64,000 nucleotides of DNA from Enoplosus armatus (Eukaryota > Chordata > Actinopteri > Centrarchiformes > Enoplosidae): NCBI RefSeq assembly GCF_043641665.1, contig NC_092201.1, positions 4,364,501 through 4,428,500 of the forward strand, given 5' to 3'. Positions 1 to 12,900 of this stretch are shown here, piece by piece. A program made the position numbers and the translations under genes. The notes beneath the pieces were generated by a model. It searched no databases and was not told the origin of the DNA. It saw nothing but the letters and a program-made list of their open reading frames with translations. Each line of letters begins with the position of its first letter. The stretch's first letter is position 1.

Positions 1-258
1 GGGGCAATAAAAAAATCAAAGGCTGCAGACGGTAAGGAGGAAAGATAGGTGGGAGGGGAGGAAATCATGGCTGTACAGGGCAGAGGAGTGAATATCAAAG
101 ACTACTGGACTTGGCCTTGGCCACGGGATGAGACATGAGGAAGGACCAGAATAGAGAATTAATGCAGAAGGGTAAGAATCAAACTGCTTGGACTAGCCTG
201 GTTTTGGTTGTCAGACTGGAGGGTTTCTGCTTAAAAGTCAGTTTTATCTACTTTCTGC

Positions 259-298
<40 letters not shown>

Positions 299-305
299 GC
301 GTTAC
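1..305 (-). other. ppp1r12a intron 20 (partial)
   Basis: Intronic sequence running off the left edge. It contains the (TG)n tract at 261-296 and purine-rich sequence. No further exon of the C-terminal region was recognised. Confidence 0.7.
261..296. repeat. (TG)18 microsatellite beside the exon 20 donor
   Basis: Uninterrupted TG dinucleotides. In the ppp1r12a sense strand this is a (CA)n run starting about ten bases into the intron, after GTAACGCAA. Confidence 0.95.
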
Positions 306-371
306 CTGTGGCTCTCCCTTGGTGCTGCCCTCCTCTGAGTCGGACTGCTGGTCAGGGTCATTTTCATCACC
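306..371 (-). CDS. ppp1r12a: ppp1r12a exon 20: acidic segment, last exon in window
   Basis: Residues 909-930: GDENDPDQQSDSEEGSTKGE, then PQ, matching human SDENEQEQQSDTEEGS. Phase 0-0; the acceptor is TTCCAG and the donor GTAACG. A (CA)n tract follows the donor in the sense strand. Downstream exons, including the leucine zipper, are off the left edge. Confidence 0.94.
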
Positions 372-3300
372 CTGGAATAAAAAAGAAAAAGAAAAACACC
401 GATAGGAGAGTTAGACACGACCTGCGGCGCTCTATCCAAATGATCAAAGAGGAACACTCAGGGTCGTGCAAGTGTTATAAACTCCTGAACCTCGAGAAGA
501 CCGCTATGAATACTTATGATGGCGAAAGAAGTCTCTTACATCTTGGGTCCAGAAGGAGACCCCAGTGGAGCGTCTCTTCTCGCGGGGCCGCCTGCGATCC
601 CGTATGGAGCGGGGCTGAGACTTGTCCTCTCCCTCCTTCTCCTCCTCCTTTTTGTCCATTTCTGTCCACCGAGAAGAACGACAAAACGTTGACTACATAT
701 TGCTGCCATGATGTCGAACGAAAAGACCAGATAAAGTGAAGAAAACCTACAAAATCACCTCTTCAGCTTGTCATGTTGTAACACTATTTTAGATCTAGTA
801 CAATTTTGTACTTTCGGCAACTCTTATATCAAAGTAGAATACAAGCAGTCATGTGCAACTTGTATTTAACACAGAAAGTGGTGAAAATGACCCGGTGTAA
901 TTATAACATCTGCTCCTTTTGTACATCTCCAAATCATCTGCTTTTGACCCCTGTACAACTTGACCCTTATTATTTTGACATAAACAGTGTGTGAATGCCC
1001 ACTCAGTAATCCTAACAAGAATTCACAGTAACAAATGGAAAAGTTCAGGTTAAACAAGGCAATGATTTGACTACACAAAGCACAATCAGGACAACAACTT
1101 GACTTGGCTTGAGTTCAGAAGGGGGGGGGGGAAGCTTTGGTCGTGGGAGAACAAAGCGGCCAGTGTTTCCTTCAGTTGAAAAGACTAAAGCTTCTATTTT
1201 CCCAGGGATGCTTCATGGATTTATTTGTTAAGAGAAGAGCTACTTAATCTAAAAGGCAACCCAATCCCTTTCTGTGTCAATGCCCCTAATCAGCATGTGG
1301 CAGTTTGCCCATGAGAATGAAAGATACCAGCATCAGGTGGAATTTAGCAGTCATGCAATCACACGCTGTGCCGACTGCGTGTATGGATTTATATCAGAGG
1401 AGATACCATTTAAGTTATTTCAGTTACAACATCACGATAGTTAAGCTGGCTTTTTAGCAGTGTTACCACCCCTATTCTTTGAAAAAGAAAACATGCCTCA
1501 AATAATCAAATTGTTCTTGGTTTGAGATGGGGGAATACATTTCTTCACACATAGGGGGGGCACTTTTCAGAGCACCTCTTTCGGATGGGAATGACACAGG
1601 TTACTGACCTTTTTCTGTATCTCTGGAGGAACGGCTGTAGGAGGAGGTGATCCCCGTCAGACTGTTAGGCCTGTTGAGGGAGCTGGAACTGGAGGACAAT
1701 GTGGTGCTAGAGTAGGACGGGGTGGAGGCTGTGCTGATTGTAGAAATGGCGGAGGAGGAAGACGAAGGCCGGTAGCGCTGGAAGAGAGAAAAAGGAGGGG
1801 GTAGTCAAATATTCAAGGTGTAGATTAAAAAGGTGAAGATGCAGTGACCCATCGACAAAAGATGGGAGCAGAAATGTACCTCCTCGAAGCTGCGATACTT
1901 CGATCGGTAATCGTCTTCCTTGGTCTCCATCTCCTTCTTCTCCTCCTGCTGCTTCTCCTTGTCCTGCTTCTCTCTCTCCTCCTTCTCCTCCTCCCAGGTC
2001 TTTGGGGGACGACTCCTGCCGATTGTTTTCTCAGCCTCTTGCAGGTCAGTCAGAGTCACGCCCTGGAAGCAGAGAGTAATGCTTTATTTTATAACCAGAT
2101 TCTTATTATTTACATTAGCTCGAGCTTTGCAGTAACAAGTCAATAGTCTAATTGGCGCTTTACAATGTCTAATTTTTAATTTTGAAACTCATTGGTACAG
2201 TTAAAAGCTCGAATTCTGTCTCATCACCTGTGTCTCAACCAGGATATAACATTTCTATAAAACCATAACTACAGGTCACATTTTATTTTACTTTACTTGG
2301 AGGTACTTTGTAAAAATGGTGACTTTTTGGTGGGATAAAGTAAGTGTCGACATATCAGAGGTGATATAGGTCAACTAACCTGGGTGGACCTCCTTGACTG
2401 TCGAGCCTGCCTGGAGCGAGCTTTCCTCTGGGACTCTGACTCCTCGTCTCGCACTGGCGTCAGGTATGACCTGACAAACACAAACAAACACATGTAAGGT
2501 TAATTATCTGGCAAGAAGATCAAAAATCTAGAAGCATTAGATGACTGTTGGGACGGGAAACTTGTCAAGACACGTTTTTCAGTTAACATCTCTTCGTCTG
2601 GTAATCGTCACTGTCGTGTTTGGTAGTATGGTGACTCAAGGTTACACGAGGTGGATCACACAATAAATACTACAGAGTGAGGATATTAATCATACAGCAC
2701 CATCGGAGGAGCTGCTCAGTGGCCAAAACTTTCCAACAGTAAGACTGCTGTTGTACTATACAGCTCCAGGTGGACAGTTGTGGAATGATGTGAATGTGAA
2801 GCAGCTATCTCTGTAAAAAATGTTGGTGGAAGAGGATTTATTGTAATGAAGATATATTGTGAAGCAGTATATTCACCTAAGATAACGCTTTAAAACTATC
2901 CGTAAACCTACTTTAAGTTTCTGTGGTATAACAGGATTCAAATCTCTGTGTTGAACCTTTTGCTGCAACAGCATCAGGCTCAACAGGCAACACAGTTTGG
3001 GGAAATAAAACAGTGAGCTATTCTAGCACTGTCTCCCAGTGTGGAGCATGCCTCTGTTGGTCACACAAAAAGTATGAACTCATTCAGTGCAGAGTGGAGC
3101 TTTGGCCTTGAGGAAAATGTGCAGCTTCTGCCCACCTTCCTTATAAGGAGAAGTCGCTGGAGCAGTCCAGCTTGTGAAACAGCCCTACTCCACTCCCACC
3201 ATGACAGGTGGCTTATTTCAGCACTGCAACGGGAAGACACGCACTCGACCCCACTCAAACACACACGCGCAAACACATGCTTTCTGTGACACTCTCTCTC

Positions 3301-3904
3301 TCTCTGAGACAGACACAGACAAACTCTCTCGCCCCCTCCACACTGTGTGTACAGAGTTGAAGATCACACACACCCTGTTCTCAAACAGAGGAAATGCATC
3401 CGGATTACTGTTTGACTGACGGAGGATTCTAAGGTTAATTTTTCTTGAAGCTGCTTACAGTAAATGCTTTGTTCAACATCCAAGCTATCTGAACTTGAAA
3501 ATGTCATGAATATACATAAACAAATATAGTAAACAAATACAGAATCCACAGCGATTTTAACTCATGTCAAGATAAAAAAAAAAAACACAAGGCCATGAGA
3601 CGCTGAAAGTCTCTGGTAAACCAAAATTGACATCTTCAACTAAACAAAATCTGAACTTCAAAGTGTTTGTAATCAAACAAAATGCATGCTATCCATCATA
3701 TCTAAGGCTAGTAACCATATGATGGCAATTCCCCTATCTTACAACAGTCCAGCATCTGCAAAACAAATCTCGACAGGGAAACTACTCAATTAATGTGCAT
3801 AACTAAACAATAATGTGTTATTGTTTAATTCACAATGTGGGACAAGAAATAAATGGTTTATTTGCATATAAAGGCACATGTATGCATGAGTTATGTAGGT
3901 AAAA

Positions 3905-3951
<47 letters not shown>

Positions 3952-6900
3952 CTGCGTCTTTCAGAGCCAATGACAGTGCCAGTGGTGGTGGTAGTGGTAG
4001 ATATGGCGGTGGTGGTAGTGGTAGATGTGGTGGTCGTAGTAGAGCCAGTGTTTATAGTGGGGATGACCGCAGCAGACTCCTTCTCCTTCTCCTTTTCCCT
4101 CTCTGCACTCTCCTCTGACCAGTACCTGTTTACACACCAGCGTTTTAGAAAGAAGCCTGCTTTGTCTGATTCCATTTCAACTGCTTTTATTATAAAACTG
4201 AACTTTGTGGTTGTGGAGGGCTTTTAAGTGAAGCCACATGTCTGCTGGCAGACATTTTGGAGGTCAGATACTGTAGCATTCCTGTACCCACATATAATAC
4301 ACTATAAGGTTTATTTCTGTGCATTTTCATGGCTACCAGCTGATCATTTCAGACTGATTTTATGTTAGAAAATTATTGTGTGTTGTGTTAGTTAACTAGA
4401 CATCTGTTTGACACAGTCGATTACCTCACTATTTACTTTTGTAACATTTGCTCGCTGGTTTAAGCAGCTTGTTTAAAAGCTTAAACAACCTCAGGCCAAC
4501 TGAGTGAACATGAAGTCTGATGATTACACAGTTTGCATTCAATAATCTATGTAATAGCTTTGTTAACAAGACATGGTGCTTTTTACTATCCAGTAAAATA
4601 GCAGAAACCTCTTTCTCTGACAATAAAAAGGATAAAAACACAGGAACAACTTTTCAGAAAAAGTGAAACAAGCTTTCTGAGAAAAGCCACTGAGTTACAA
4701 AACTAGAGGAATATCTACAAGCTGTGTATCACAGATGTACAGGATCTCATTTTCAGGTCTGGCTGACGGCAGTCACGTTCCTGTACCTGCTGGTGAGACT
4801 GGTGGAGCCAGTGCGGGTGGAGGAGGAGCCCAGGCTGGAGAGCAGGCCGCGATGGCCTGTGGGCGAGGTAACAGATGAGGAGGTGGTGGTGGTCGTGGAG
4901 GAGGTGGTCGAGGAACCCGAGTCCTCGTGTCTTCTGCCAAAAGAGCCGCTGGAGGACAAAATGTCAGACATAAACACAGCAGAGACACCAGTAAGATCAC
5001 GGCTATGATGTTGGATGCAATAATTTAGTTAGAAGCTCAGATTATTAACTGAGATAATTAGTATTGATGTCTTGAGCTAAAATATTTTTGCATCATATAT
5101 CAACATTGTGAGATTAGGGGGGAAAATAACTAACAATGTGTGTCTTTGTGAGACAACTGAATGTACCAATTTTGCAAAGCCCATGGTTATTCCAGGAAGA
5201 GACTGCAGTTTAAATACTGCAGTTTCAGTGAAAATTAAGCTTTCATTGATAGTACTGCAGTGTCACAGTATTACTCAATGAAGTCAGTATTTCATTACGT
5301 CGAGTCATTAAAAAATCTAAAATGATCTGTCCAAGATTGAAGAAACAGCACAAGTTTTCTCATGAAGTTTCTTCATTACTGGGTGGGTTTGGAAAGCATT
5401 TAAATCTGAACATCATTGAAATATTTTGGACAAACCAGGCTTCATCCAGATGCTAGCTCTGAATGTTAAAAACAACCATCTCTTCCAATATTCATTTGAA
5501 ACACAAAACGCATGGTGGACACTTCAGCAGAGCAGAGACGCGGTCAGAGAAGACAGGTAGGTGTAGAGACGGTGGTGCCCCGGTGAGGCTGGTGTACCTG
5601 CGGTAAATGCTGTAAGACTGGTAGTGGGAGGTGGGTGGCTGCCAGGGTTTAGTATTACAGGTGTTAGGGTCCAAGCTGGAGGTGGACGAAGACTTGGCTG
5701 GCACGTCCCGCGTGCTGCCGCTCCGCCCTAGTGCTAGCGTATGGGACGTGCTGGTGTGTTGGCAGGCGGGTGGGCGAGAGAGGCATGTTAGCGGTGGAGG
5801 CGCACACACACACACACACACAGATACAGTAAAAGAAACATACATATTTAAGACTATTAAGCTTTGCACACTATTGGTGCATTCATGTCATATGGGGCCA
5901 GCTGTTGACTGGACAATTGAAAGCAACAAGTGTTCACAAGTTAAATCGTGTTTGGAGATGCCGTAAAGTAAGGTTTTCATAGATTTCTGTTGCCCTGTCC
6001 AGTCAGCACACACATTTGCTTCAAATTCCTACACTTACCAATTTTTGATTCAAGGACGTCTTGGTTGATAACGTCAGAATTCAAAAACAAAAAACACTAC
6101 CAGTTCCCAAGTTGCTTAAAATAGTAATTTCTTAAAAGAAGGGTTATATCTAGTATTTTCCCCATATGACATGCATGCAGCATAAGTCCATGTCTAGGTT
6201 TTGTGCCATGAACAAGCCTGGAAATTTGATTTATCTGGGCGTCAGACGGGTATACAGCCTTGTTAAAATGTCTGAGTAATGCATTGCAAACTCAGTGGCA
6301 CAACAACCTGACAGGACGGGTACAGTCATGCAACAGACTCTGTGGCAGTGATAGAGAAAGGCGTTGATTTGCATGGCTTTCTCAGTAGCTGCTGCTGTGC
6401 ATGGAAGCATGTAGGTACATATCTCTGATGACCTAATCCAAGCGAAATGTACAGTAGATGATTGATAAACAACTATCAATGCTGTCTACATAGTGACTTT
6501 AGTTCCACAGCTACAACCTCATAATGGATAAACACATCAGATCAGATGGAACAGATATCTGATTATGAGATGAGGGATGGAAGTTTGGCAGAGATTTATA
6601 TCGCAGCAGAGGCTAACCTGCGCTGGTAGCTGGGGGTTCGGTTGGTGGAGGCGCTTCCTTCGCTGTTCTTCAGGTCGTCATCCCAGCGTCGCCGGGTGTA
6701 TGAGCCACTACGTATCAGAGAAGTAGAGTCCCTGGGGAACCACAAGCTACAATTGTACCCCAGCTTCCACAAAACAGATATGGACATAGATACTAGATAT
6801 GTGCTGATAAGAATGATGGTCCTTCCCCACTAAACCTAAGTCTACCCACTACAAAATCCACCCTTTTACTAGTAATTTCGAAGTCCATTGCTGCGCAACA

Positions 6901-9900
6901 TAACAAGCTAACCAAAGGCAGTTTCTTAGAGCCACACACACCATGCAGAGCATTGAGGCCTTTTGCCTGCAACACACAGCAGTGGGCAGCAGGAGCCACT
7001 AACGCCAATGCATGTTCGCACAGAGCCACTTGGCTCCATCGCTTCACCTGTTTTCCTTCTCGTCAATGTCTGAAGTACTGGCCAGTCTCTTGGGGATAGT
7101 GGGGGCCACATAGGCAAGCCGGGTCCCTTTATCTTTTTCCTGTAGACAGAAGAACAAACACGACCCAATTAGTGACCATTTAAGGAAGAGTCACAAACTT
7201 ACAGTTACAAACTTTATTTACTATTAAACCATCTAAAATGGCATTTCAGTCCTAATTGAACTCTTATAAAAGCACAGCAGTCAAGTATAAATGATTTCTT
7301 CCTTTTCAAATTGACTAAATGCTATATCTTTATATTCTATAGTTGTATATTTTAAAGCCCTGTCTCAACATTTGCATAAAGATATGCAGTAAGGATTGAA
7401 TGTCTTTGACTAACTGGGTATGTGAATATCTCTCAGGACATCCTGGTGATCCAGTCTTCTTAGAGACATACCACATAACTGAAAAAATAAAGGATGTGAC
7501 TATGTGACTGTTGACCTTCTCTTTGTCTTTATTGTCCAGGGAGGAGGACAGGCGAGGGCTCGAGGCTGAGCGCATCACCCCAGTCGTGTCTTTCTCCTTC
7601 TGAGCCTCCTTGGTGGCGGTGATCTCCGCTAGCGCCCCGTAGCTGCCCGTCTTCCTCAAACCCAGCCGCCACGACGCTGGAGACTCGTCCTTCCTATCCT
7701 CCTCCACTTTAGTTGAGACCTTTCCAGCAGGCTGAATGGCCTGGGAGGGAGGAGGGGGCAGCGGTTTAGTGTACAAAATTAACCATTTAAAAGTATAAGG
7801 ATGTTAAATGAGATTTTTTTTTTAGTCATCTTGGTGAGTAACACAAAAGTCATTTAGGTCAGAAAAACGGTCAAAAACAGTTTGGATTAATCTCCAGAGG
7901 CTGCAGTTGTTTAAGTTTAAATGATGAGACCATTGAAAGGACATTTTTAAAAGAAGAGCATGCCAATTAAGAGGTACTATCACATCCACATCTACTACTA
8001 CTACTACTACTACTACTACTGGACTTTGAAAATCATTCCAGAGTAAAAGATATTCTTAAAATATGACAATTATGTAATGCTCTTGTACTCTTGTAAACCT
8101 GTTGGGACTTTCAGGTCTGATTGAAAGTTTTCAGGTCTGGCCACATTTTTAAAACGAACCATCAAAAGATGACAAGCAGCTAAACAAAACACAGAAGCCA
8201 CACAGACACACGGTGAAAGCACGATCAGGACGGTGCATTTGTTGATTACAAGTGAAAACAACACCATGTTGGGTTGATGAGTGAAAGTCAGCGATAGGAA
8301 GGTTCAATCAGCATCACCTGGATCAGGCCAGACTGGTTAGGGGGGTGTTAGGTACTTTGTCAGTGCACAGGTGCATGTAGGATGAGAGAACAACTCTGGT
8401 GCACACCAATGCCTCACCATAGGTTTTTTGGGCACTAGAGAAATGCCAGTTTTGCGCAAGCCTTGACGCCACAATGCAGGACAGCCTGGCTCCGCCACAG
8501 GCATGAGGGGAGTAATATAATCAAACTAAAGCCAACCAAGACAAGAGCCCAGGATGAGAAACACGCAGAGAGAGAGAGGGAGGGAGGGAAGAGAGGTTGA
8601 GACAGAGAAAAGGCCAGAATAAGACAGAAGCTGCAGCAAAAGAAACACACTTTATGGCAGGGACAGATTGTTTTTTTTAAGGCCTAGTCACACCACACAA
8701 TGCTTACTGCCAAACCGGGGGGGGGGGGGGGGGGGGGACTACCATTGTTGTTCTCAGTTGGAAAAAGTGACAGATCCAACAAACATTTTGGTAGTGTCAA
8801 AACTGGACGTTGTTAATGTTTTGCTCACTCTTGTTAGACAGAAGACATTGTGATGTGTGAGCGCTAGGCTTCAAAGAAGGACTGGAACAAGAAGATCATT
8901 GCAAAGAAAAGAAGCAGGGAAAAAAAGAAACAACATTCAGACAGTCTTGGATAGGTGGCCACTGATTACAGGACATCAACTAATGGGTGAAAATTGAGAA
9001 AGTGATAGGACAAGGTAAAGATACCCTTCTATTTAGGCTGCATTCAGGAGTGTGATGCAGTCTGTAGATGGAGTCTGATATGTGGGACTTAAGGGATTTC
9101 ATTTTCAGGTCTAAATTCATCCCATTTCATCTCTGGCCACACAAAACACTTGAAAATACCTCTCGTAAGTATTTGCTTAAACCAGTGTACTGGCGGACGC
9201 AGACATGCCCTTGGAAAAACTGAGCAGGTTCACTTTCTTTAAATGCTTGGCCTCATTTTGCCAGCAGAGGGCAGCAGACTCAAAAGTGGGAAAACACTGC
9301 CATGGAAGCCCTAGTTTTATTCCTAACCAACCAAATCCACTGCTGTAATCTGCTGGTATCCTAACAGTCATATTGTAAACTGTTGACATTATCCAGAACC
9401 GGCCACCAATCATCCGTACTGTATAGCCTGTTGCCATGTTTGTTAAATGCCGCAGAAAATTGGTCGTAACCGTCATTCTCAGGGCCTCTGTGACATTTGT
9501 TAGCTTTGTGTGCTCATTGTGCTGCCACATGAAGAGCAAAACACAACCAGGGACGACTATTTCTGTGATGGCCTGGAGTATGAACCGCAAACTCATTTAT
9601 GTACACCCTCAGTATCTTCAGCCGGCTGTGAAATTAGGTTTGTAGTCATGGGGGAGAAAAACTAAATAGATGGTGAATTTTTCTGATTTGTGTACATAAT
9701 AAAGCACCAACAGGTCTCAGTAGAATAAGGTTGCATTGGCTTCAAGGAACAGAGGCGCAGTCACTACCTGGTGATTAGAGGGTAGAAGAGTGACATGATT
9801 GCATCATGGCTGTGCTGCAGCAATTAATTTCCAAGGCCTTTAAAAACCAATCAACTGCCAATTTTTTCTGCGCAGGGTAGGATGATAAATACTTGTTCAC

Positions 9901-12900
9901 CAGGTCGTACCTTCTTAACCGGTGAAGTGGGGGGTGTCACCTGGTTGGTTGGGCTAGCTGGAGATGACACGGTGATGCTGGTAGGGGGGGGCGTTGTGCT
10001 GTTGCTCACCGATGCTGAAGGCTTGCTCTTGTCTGGAGGGGTTAAAAAGGAGAAAGTGTGAGAGTTGTTTGAGTCAACAAACAACAAATAATGAAAACAA
10101 TTATGGAAAATGTGTTAGAAAAAGTAAAAAAACATTCTCAGTGAAGAATATAAAGATGTATGTAGTGACGTTTGACCACTAAATTTGCCTCTTTTTGAAC
10201 ATAGTTTGGCAAAAAGGCACAGAACCGACTGAATTAACCAGTAAATGCTTGGGATTCAGACCTGATTTACCGACACTACACAAACAAGTCTAAAATAAGT
10301 CACACACATACGCAATACCTGCTTCAGTCTCTGACTCTGAATCTTCGTCATCCTCTTCCTCACTGGAGCAGCTTGATTCGTCCTTCTTCCCCTCCTCTTC
10401 TTCATCCACCTTCTCAGGTTCTAAGGTGTCAATGCGTGGGGCGCTCTTTTCTGGCTCCAGAAGCAGTGTTTCTTTGCTGCAACACACAAATTTAACACCA
10501 TCAGTACAGAACTACAGCATCAGTGGAGTATTCTGAACAGAATACAAGTCAAAGATGAAGTTAGATGTTTTTGTGCCTGTACTATAGGTGGCTTATTAAT
10601 CCTAAAACCTAATTCAGTAAACAGTTTCCGCTGATTATTTTTCCACCATCAAGCTATTTACCTCTTGAGCGGTTTCAGTGATTGGTTGTTATCCCCGGTG
10701 GTTGTCGTTTCAATCAAAGGAGATTTCTTAACATCTTTCTCGACACTCATCAGCTGGAATATAGAAAACAAAAATAAGAAATTCTTATGGGGGAAAAGAC
10801 AAGGCACACAATCTTGGACACACAATCTCACTCAATCTAAGGCTTCCACAATATATATATTTTTTTTTTTACAGAACTCATTCTCATGTATCCACCTTTA
10901 CAACAATTAGCAGCCACATTGACTCACCAGCTTTTGTTTCTTTTGTAGTTCTTCTAAGTATCCCAGAACATCTTCGTCTGCTACATCCAAAGCTGTCTGG
11001 CCCTGAGGGAAAGAAATAAAATAAAAGTTATCTAAAACACGGATTGCACAGCACTTAATGACAGGACTCATGACCATTCCAGTTACTCACCATTTTATTA
11101 ATGAGGTCCATGTCACATAGATTCTCCACCAGTATCCTACATGCCTCCTCTTTGCCCCAGTGTGCTGCTGCATGTAGAGGGGTCCAGCCATCATAGTCCT
11201 TAATATTTACATCATACCCTGCTTGGATTAAAAGCCTGCACGATGAAAGAGAGGGAGGAGAAACACAAACAGTTTTCCTTAGAATTAGCAAATCTGGTTT
11301 TCTCAGATTTGATTCTGTAAACTAATCTTTCAAGGTGCTGCCAGGGTCCAGGCTTTTAAAAGTGCCTCAGCATTGTAACCCCAGGTCAGATTTATGAGAT
11401 ACAGAGAAACACATGGACACATAATCTGAAAATCTTTGTCATCCCTCAGCAAGAGCAGGATGAGGTTGGCACATTCTAAAAACTAATATTTCAGCCCATA
11501 ATTCTGCCATGAAGGGGAAAACATTTAGATCCCCGTCTTGTATATGGTAGTCACGCTAACCATCAGATTTCTTAGAGCTATCTATGGCAGTAGAGTGTGC
11601 TGGCTGGCTTCCCAGACCAGATGGACAGCCGGCTGCAGTTCCTTTCCTCGAGCTGTGTAGCCGCATTAACAGCCCACAGTGACAGTCTCGGAACAACGCA
11701 TTGACAAGATGCAGAGACCAAGATATGTTTGGCATTAGCAAAGAAAAGGCCTCACCACTGTCTTGACTATTAATAGTATTTATATAAAAGGTAACATACA
11801 GGAAAGGCTTTACATAACAACGGGAAAGACATCATGTTTACACTCAGTGGTCTCGATTTCACAGGTAGTAGGCTGCTTACTTTAAAACCTCGGCGTATCC
11901 CTTCGCAGCAGCTACATGGAGTGACGTTCCTCCGGACTTGGCGTGCCGAACGTCTTGGATCTGGCCGCTGTTGAGCCACTGCCGAGCGTCCCTCAGCATG
12001 ACCCGCTCCTCCTCTTTCCGGGCTGCCTCGATATCCACCCCTGGTAAGTGACAGAGGAGACTGATACAGTCAAAGTGGCACTGGAGGATTACCTGCTACT
12101 TAGGAACAAGCTGCCAGCTGTAACACTGAACCCAGAGAGGGGTTAGGGAACGAAGCACAATTACATCAAGGTGTTTATTATGAGTTCTACTTCTCTTACA
12201 TCTAGAGAAAGGCATGTGAATGCTTGGAATACATTACATTAGTTTGTGACAATGGATTACAGTAGAGAGAACAGAAAATATTTCAATGCATAGCCATGAG
12301 ATAAATCTTTGCATATGTGATAATGCGACAATAATCACAGCTATGACAAGTCTTCAACCCACGCACCCCTGTACTTTTATTAATGTTATCCATTGTGTTT
12401 AAGGTTCTACAGAAAAGAAAATAGACATTACATTATTCTGGCAACCTCTCTAAACATTAGAGGGCGTTGTAAAACACTTGTTCTGCTTTAGCAAACACTT
12501 TTGTGCCAATATTCTGTCAATTTAACAATGAAATAGTGGCTGCAAAAACACAGGCCTCAGCCAGTTAAAGTGGGTCAATATGTCGAAGTTATAAGCTGCA
12601 TGCAATGCAGCAGTGAAAACAGGCCTGTATTGTCTTGTTGACACCTGGTTGGAACACGAGACGATCAGAAATGCACCGCTGCACGAGTCGTTGACTCGTC
12701 AGCTGAGCGTTAACTGTGTTGAACTACATAAACAGTGATCCAAGAAGTGCTCTGGGGTAGGAGCCAGAACTTCAGCTGATCTTATAGGTTTTTGTTCTAC
12801 TCCCAAGGATACATCATCACTCATTTCCTGACACCCTAAAAAGATTGCCTCAAGCTTTTAAACCAATGAAAGAGGACATCTGTGTCTACAAGTTTGGCTT

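Larger units (their letters stand above)
7741..9910 (-). other. ppp1r12a intron 9
   Basis: 2.17 kb. Contains the candidate exon 9b (8418-8525), a (CTA)n repeat (7992-8020), a G21 homopolymer (8717-8737) and a 139-codon minus-strand open frame (9177-9596) that I do not consider coding. Confidence 0.75.

Noticed and set aside
135..739. Open frames with poly-Cys/Val runs on the plus strand
   Set aside because: They are translations of the (TG)n microsatellite and the antisense of ppp1r12a exons 19 and 20.
3853..4227. 124-codon plus-strand open frame
   Set aside because: It is the (GT)n tract followed by the antisense of exon 15, whose minus-strand reading matches MYPT1.
5631..5966. 111-codon plus-strand open frame
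   Set aside because: Antisense of exon 13 plus a CA repeat; the minus-strand frame has phase-consistent splice sites.
9177..9596. 139-codon minus-strand open frame in intron 9
   Set aside because: No family resemblance, and composition typical of a chance frame; no phase-0 splice sites found to link it to exons 9 and 10.
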